Part shown: in pieces, positions 5,551 through 8,704 of the stretch | Position numbering within the stretch: the stretch's first letter is position 1 | Layout: the number at the start of each line of letters is the position of its first letter | Assembly (NCBI GenBank): GCA_002307095.1 | Contig: DBTO01000150.1 | Span: forward strand, 6,381-15,084 | Reading direction: 5' to 3' | From: Sulfurospirillum sp. UBA1314 | GTDB taxonomy: Bacteria > Campylobacterota > Campylobacteria > Campylobacterales > Sulfurospirillaceae | Length of the DNA: 8,704 nucleotides | The notes under the pieces: model-generated | Seen by the model: the letters and a program-made list of their open reading frames with translations, nothing else | Told to the model about the DNA's origin: nothing | The model's database searches: none | Translations under genes and position numbers: made by a program

Positions 5551-6861
5551 TTGAAAAAAGTTCATTTTGTAGGCATTGGTGGCATTGGGCTTTCCGCCTT
5601 AGCTAAATATTTAAAACAAGAGGGCTACGAAATTACGGGCTCCGATGTGAAAGCAAGCAAAATTACCGCAGGGCTCGAAGAGATGGGCATTCCTGTGCAT
5701 ATTCCACACGATCCTGCGTGCATTACTGACCAAGATTTGGTCGTTTTTTCCGCGGTCATTAAACCCGATAATATCGAACTTGTACGCGCACGTGAAAAAG
5801 GAATGACGATCATGCCTCGTCGTGAGGCGCTTTTGTTTATCTTGAAAAATAGACGTGTTTTCTCAGTCTGTGGAGCGCATGGCAAAAGTACGACCAGTGC
5901 GATGCTCGCTTCGATGGTCGAGGGCTCTTTGGTCATTGGTGCGGAGAGTAAGCAGTATGGCTCCAACATGTACTACAAAGAGGGCAACAATGTTATTTTT
6001 GAAGCCGATGAGAGCGATGCGAGCTTTTTAAATTCCAATCCCTACATCGCGATTGTCACCAACGCAGAGCCGGAGCATATGGAGTATTATAACTACGATT
6101 ATGACCGATTTTACGCGGCTTACAGACATTTTTTGCAGAGTGCGAAGATTCGCGTCATTAACGCAGAAGATCCTTTTTTAAGCACGCTTACGGAGCTGGA
6201 AGCCGATCGTCTCTATCCGAGTCGTGACATTAGTGGTATTGAAACCGTGATGCGTGATGGTGAGCCTTTTACCTCCTTTGTGCTCAAAGATTTGGGGCGT
6301 TTTGAGGTGTGGGGAATAGGGGCGCATATGGCGCTGGATGCGTCACTGGCGATTTTGGCGAGCTTGCATGAGATGGATGTGGAAACGGCGCGTGAGAAAC
6401 TTAAACAGTACAAAGGCATCAAAAAGCGTTTTGATCTTTTGAGCAAACATGAAAACTTTGCACTGATTGATGATTACGGGCATCACCCCACCGAGATCAA
6501 AGCAACACTGGAGTCTGCGACACAATACGCTGCACTGATGGGGCTAAAAAAGATTACCGCTATCTGGCAACCACACAAATATTCACGCACGGTTGATAAT
6601 TTACAAAGTTTTGTCAACTGCTTTGAAGGGGTCGATCAGCTCGTGATTTTACCGGTGTGGCGTGCAGGGGAAAAAGAGGTTTTTATCGACTTTGAAAAAG
6701 AGTTCGCACGTTACGCTCCACTTTTCCCACCGCGTGTTTACCGAAATAATGATAGTATAGAGATATTTCCTTGCGAAGCGAACCAACATGTTTTTGATGA
6801 AGGTTTGGTCATTAGTTTTGGTGCAGGGGACATAACCTATCAGCTCAGAGGAGCCATGTGA
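5551..6861 (+). CDS. murC: UDP-N-acetylmuramate--L-alanine ligase
   Basis: MurC is the cytosolic ATP-dependent ligase that adds L-alanine to UDP-N-acetylmuramate, starting the peptidoglycan stem peptide. The N-terminal Rossmann domain carries GIGGIG (8-13) and binds the UDP sugar. The ATP loop GAHGKSTT (108-115) has Lys112; the usual second Thr is Ser here. The central domain has EADESD (151-156) and TNAEPEH (170-176), and DDYGHHPTE (307-315) marks the end of the central and start of the C-terminal domain. The 436-residue length is shorter than E. coli MurC (491) and typical of Campylobacterota as I recall them. The gene starts 31 bases after the aminotransferase, which may make the diaminopimelate later added to the same peptide, and its stop shares one base with the next start. 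Confidence 0.96.
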   Translation: MKKVHFVGIGGIGLSALAKYLKQEGYEITGSDVKASKITAGLEEMGIPVHIPHDPACITDQDLVVFSAVIKPDNIELVRAREKGMTIMPRREALLFILKNRRVFSVCGAHGKSTTSAMLASMVEGSLVIGAESKQYGSNMYYKEGNNVIFEADESDASFLNSNPYIAIVTNAEPEHMEYYNYDYDRFYAAYRHFLQSAKIRVINAEDPFLSTLTELEADRLYPSRDISGIETVMRDGEPFTSFVLKDLGRFEVWGIGAHMALDASLAILASLHEMDVETAREKLKQYKGIKKRFDLLSKHENFALIDDYGHHPTEIKATLESATQYAALMGLKKITAIWQPHKYSRTVDNLQSFVNCFEGVDQLVILPVWRAGEKEVFIDFEKEFARYAPLFPPRVYRNNDSIEIFPCEANQHVFDEGLVISFGAGDITYQLRGAM

Positions 6862-7211
6862 TGCAATTTTTACTTTTTTTAGCGGTGGTACTTCTGGTTG
6901 TTTCGGTGATCTATGCTAAAAAGAGTACATTCTCTCACAAAGCAAAAATAGGACTTTTCCTTTTTCTGGTGGTTTTCATTGGGATTGCGTGGTGGTATGA
7001 AGCCCATAATCGTGAGAACAGTGAAGCAAATCGCATGATGATTAGTGCGTTTAAGCAGGGTAAAACACTCTATTGTGGTGGTCGTGAAATCTCATCGTCT
7101 ACCTTTGTGTTTGTCAATGGAACGCTTAGTTTTATCGCAAACGATCAAAACCAAAAGGACAAAGGTATTGTGATCGACATGTCTACATGTAAACTGGAAA
7201 AGGTGAAGTAA
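6861..7211 (+). CDS. Small two-helix membrane protein of unknown function
   Basis: The 116-residue product begins with a hydrophobic helix (about residues 2-19), then a short basic linker with Lys20, Lys21, Lys27 and Lys29, a second hydrophobic helix (about 30-46, ending WWY), and a soluble domain of about 70 residues. The basic linker favours a cytoplasmic loop, putting the C-terminal domain outside in the periplasm. That domain has two cysteines (72 in LYCGGRE and 110 in STCKLE), which could form a disulfide there. The ATG at 6861 shares its A with the murC TGA and has a good site (AGAGGAG, 6847-6853); a GTG at 6858 is in frame but less likely. H. pylori and C. jejuni appear to have an uncharacterised small protein at the same place (from memory). 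No function can be assigned. Confidence 0.8.
   Translation: MQFLLFLAVVLLVVSVIYAKKSTFSHKAKIGLFLFLVVFIGIAWWYEAHNRENSEANRMMISAFKQGKTLYCGGREISSSTFVFVNGTLSFIANDQNQKDKGIVIDMSTCKLEKVK
7182..7193. repeat. Near-perfect palindrome copy, TCTACATGTAAA
   Basis: Eleven of twelve bases match TTTACATGTAAA. It encodes Ser-Thr-Cys-Lys (108-111) near the end of the small membrane protein, in the same codon phase as copies 2 and 4. The adjacent GACATGTC (7176-7183) is a second ACATGT-centred palindrome that overlaps it by two bases. Confidence 0.55.
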
Positions 7212-7218
7212 CGCCCTC

Positions 7219-8704
7219 ATGGAAAAGCTTTTTTCAAAACTCGATCTGGTCGATTATGCGACTGGATTTAAACACTTTTTAGCGCGCGAAAAACCTCTGT
7301 TTATGGAGGGAGATGCGAACCTTCATTATAAAATGATCCATGAACTCTTAACACGCGATCGCTTGAAGCCTTTGCCTGAAGTTCCCTCTTTGGATGTGGC
7401 ACTGATGCACCTCAGTAAAATGGGCATCTTGCGTCTTAGTGAGATTTTTGCGTTTGTACAGATCATCAATTATATGCAGTATCTTAAACATATGCTGAAC
7501 GACCAAAGTCTTGGCGAATGGATGGAGCGTATTCTCATTCCTGCTGAAGTCGCGCAAATTTGTGGCTATTTCGATGAAAAAGGCGAACTCAAATCCAGTG
7601 TGGATGAACAGTTTGCAAGCATCGCTCAAAGCCTTAAAATGGTCAAAGAGGAGATGAATAGCACGCTTCGCCGTCTGATTTCGACCGAAAAGATCGCTCT
7701 TTACCTTGCCGATAAACAGATTCACTACATCAACAACCAAGAGGCACTTTTGGTGCGTGGTGGGTTTAACCATGTTTTAAAAGGCAATGTCATCGGGCGC
7801 AGTAGCAGCGGTTTTTTCTATGTCGTACCCGAAGCGCTTGCAAAGTTGGCGAGTCGTGAGAGTGAACTGATCGACCGCAAAGAAGAGTTGGTGTACAAGT
7901 ACGCGAAGCAAATCTCGTCGGTGTTTACCAAACAGCTCAAATTTTTGGGGTTTGTGAACAAAGAGTTTGACCGCTTTGATGCGTACTATGCTAGAGTCGC
8001 GTACGCCAGAGAAAAAGATATGGAGTTTGTGTTGCCTTCCAAGAGCAATGCCATTAAACTCGAAAACTTTGCGCATCCAGCCCTTGCCAATCCCAAACCG
8101 ATTACGATTGATTTTAGTAAGCAGGTCTTGATGATCACCGGTGTAAATGCCGGTGGTAAAACAATGCTGCTTAAATCCATTTTGACGGCAGCGATTTTGA
8201 GTAAATACCTCCTTCCGATGCGCATTGATGCGAAACATTCGAGTATTGGCTCTTTCAAAGAGGTATTTGCCATTTTGGATGATCCGCAAAATGTTAAAAA
8301 TGACATCTCCACCTTTGCAGGGCGGATGAGTGAGTTTAGCAAACTCTTTGGTAAAAAAGTAGCACTCATTGGTGTCGATGAGATCGAACTTGGAACAGAC
8401 GCCGATGAAGCGGCGAATCTCTTTAAAGTGATGATCGAAAAGCTCATCGATAAAGAGATGAAAATCGTCATCACCACGCACCATAAACGCCTAGCCTCTT
8501 TGCTCGCCACGCATCCCGAAGTCGAACTGTTAGCGGCGATTTACGATGAAAAAAGTGAGCGTCCGACGTATGGCTTTTTAAAAGGGACGATTGGCAGGAG
8601 TTACGCGTTTGAGACGGCACTTCGTTATGGCATTCCTCAGTCATTGGTGGCTGAAGCGCGTGTTTTGTACGGCGAAGATAAAGAAAAACTCAATGAGCTC
8701 ATTC
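7219..8704 (+). CDS. mutS2: MutS2-type DNA mismatch/recombination ATPase, 3' end cut off
   Basis: An open frame of 495 codons runs from ATG 7219 off the right edge without a stop. MutS2 proteins are ABC-type ATPases that act on branched DNA to limit recombination, or rescue collided ribosomes in some bacteria. The N-terminal half is helical and matches the MutS2 core; no MutS mismatch-reading domain is seen. The ATPase has Walker A GVNAGGKT (308-315), the signature STFAGRM (364-370), Walker B VDEIELGTD (386-394) and the H-loop TTHH (419-422). Walker B differs from the usual DELGSGTD, with Glu and Leu replacing Gly and a small residue. The C-terminal Smr nuclease domain, if present, lies beyond the window. 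The start is the first ATG after an in-frame TGA at 7204; AAAAGG is 15 bases upstream, so initiation may depend on coupling to the preceding gene, which ends seven bases before. Confidence 0.9.
   Translation, partial: MEKLFSKLDLVDYATGFKHFLAREKPLFMEGDANLHYKMIHELLTRDRLKPLPEVPSLDVALMHLSKMGILRLSEIFAFVQIINYMQYLKHMLNDQSLGEWMERILIPAEVAQICGYFDEKGELKSSVDEQFASIAQSLKMVKEEMNSTLRRLISTEKIALYLADKQIHYINNQEALLVRGGFNHVLKGNVIGRSSSGFFYVVPEALAKLASRESELIDRKEELVYKYAKQISSVFTKQLKFLGFVNKEFDRFDAYYARVAYAREKDMEFVLPSKSNAIKLENFAHPALANPKPITIDFSKQVLMITGVNAGGKTMLLKSILTAAILSKYLLPMRIDAKHSSIGSFKEVFAILDDPQNVKNDISTFAGRMSEFSKLFGKKVALIGVDEIELGTDADEAANLFKVMIEKLIDKEMKIVITTHHKRLASLLATHPEVELLAAIYDEKSERPTYGFLKGTIGRSYAFETALRYGIPQSLVAEARVLYGEDKEKLNELI

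Noticed and set aside
7354..7361. A single GCGATCGC octamer resembling cyanobacterial HIP1.
   Set aside because: I noticed only this one copy, inside mutS2, which is not enough to suggest iteration.
7348..8510. Three long minus-strand open frames (141, 235 and 174 residues).
   Set aside because: They lie antisense to a plus-strand frame with all MutS2 ATPase motifs, show no family motifs and overlap each other. They are shadows of mutS2.

Overview
This is a dense, all plus-strand housekeeping block from a member of the Campylobacterota (Epsilonproteobacteria), most likely a Sulfurospirillum-like organism. That assignment is inferred from protein character, moderate GC (about 40% in two 60-base rows counted by hand) and gene order. 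The run aminotransferase - murC - small membrane protein - mutS2 recalls the H. pylori HP0624-HP0621 order, and guaB, xseB, a nitrilase-like gene, murC and mutS2 also lie close together in C. jejuni. Both comparisons are from memory. I see no mobile element, tRNA, rRNA, CRISPR array or defence system.

Layout: guaB (purine synthesis; its start is almost at the left edge) is followed by the only sizeable intergenic gap, about 125 bases. That gap holds a 16-base perfect palindrome, a small hairpin and a larger two-part stem just before metX (methionine synthesis). Next comes xseB (exonuclease VII small subunit), coupled by ATGA overlaps to a nitrilase-fold protein and then to a short ThiF/MoeB-like E1 protein. 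After a 29-base gap holding another palindrome come a class I/II aminotransferase (probable DapC), murC (peptidoglycan), a two-helix membrane protein overlapping murC by one base, and mutS2, which runs off the right edge. Short gaps, overlaps and a single orientation suggest one or two long transcripts. The aminotransferase and MurC may act in the same route, from diaminopimelate to the cell-wall precursor.

Three things stand out. First, the 12-base palindrome TTTACATGTAAA occurs four times exactly and twice in degenerate form, both between and inside genes, which is far above chance. Second, the nitrilase-like protein has Gly where the catalytic Cys should be, and its coupled ThiF-like partner lacks the usual CxxC zinc motifs, so two atypical members of known families sit side by side. 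Third, the metX leader contains a long imperfect hairpin inside an outer stem, which could be an untyped regulatory RNA or a copy of a dispersed element. The other genes look like ordinary intact core genes.
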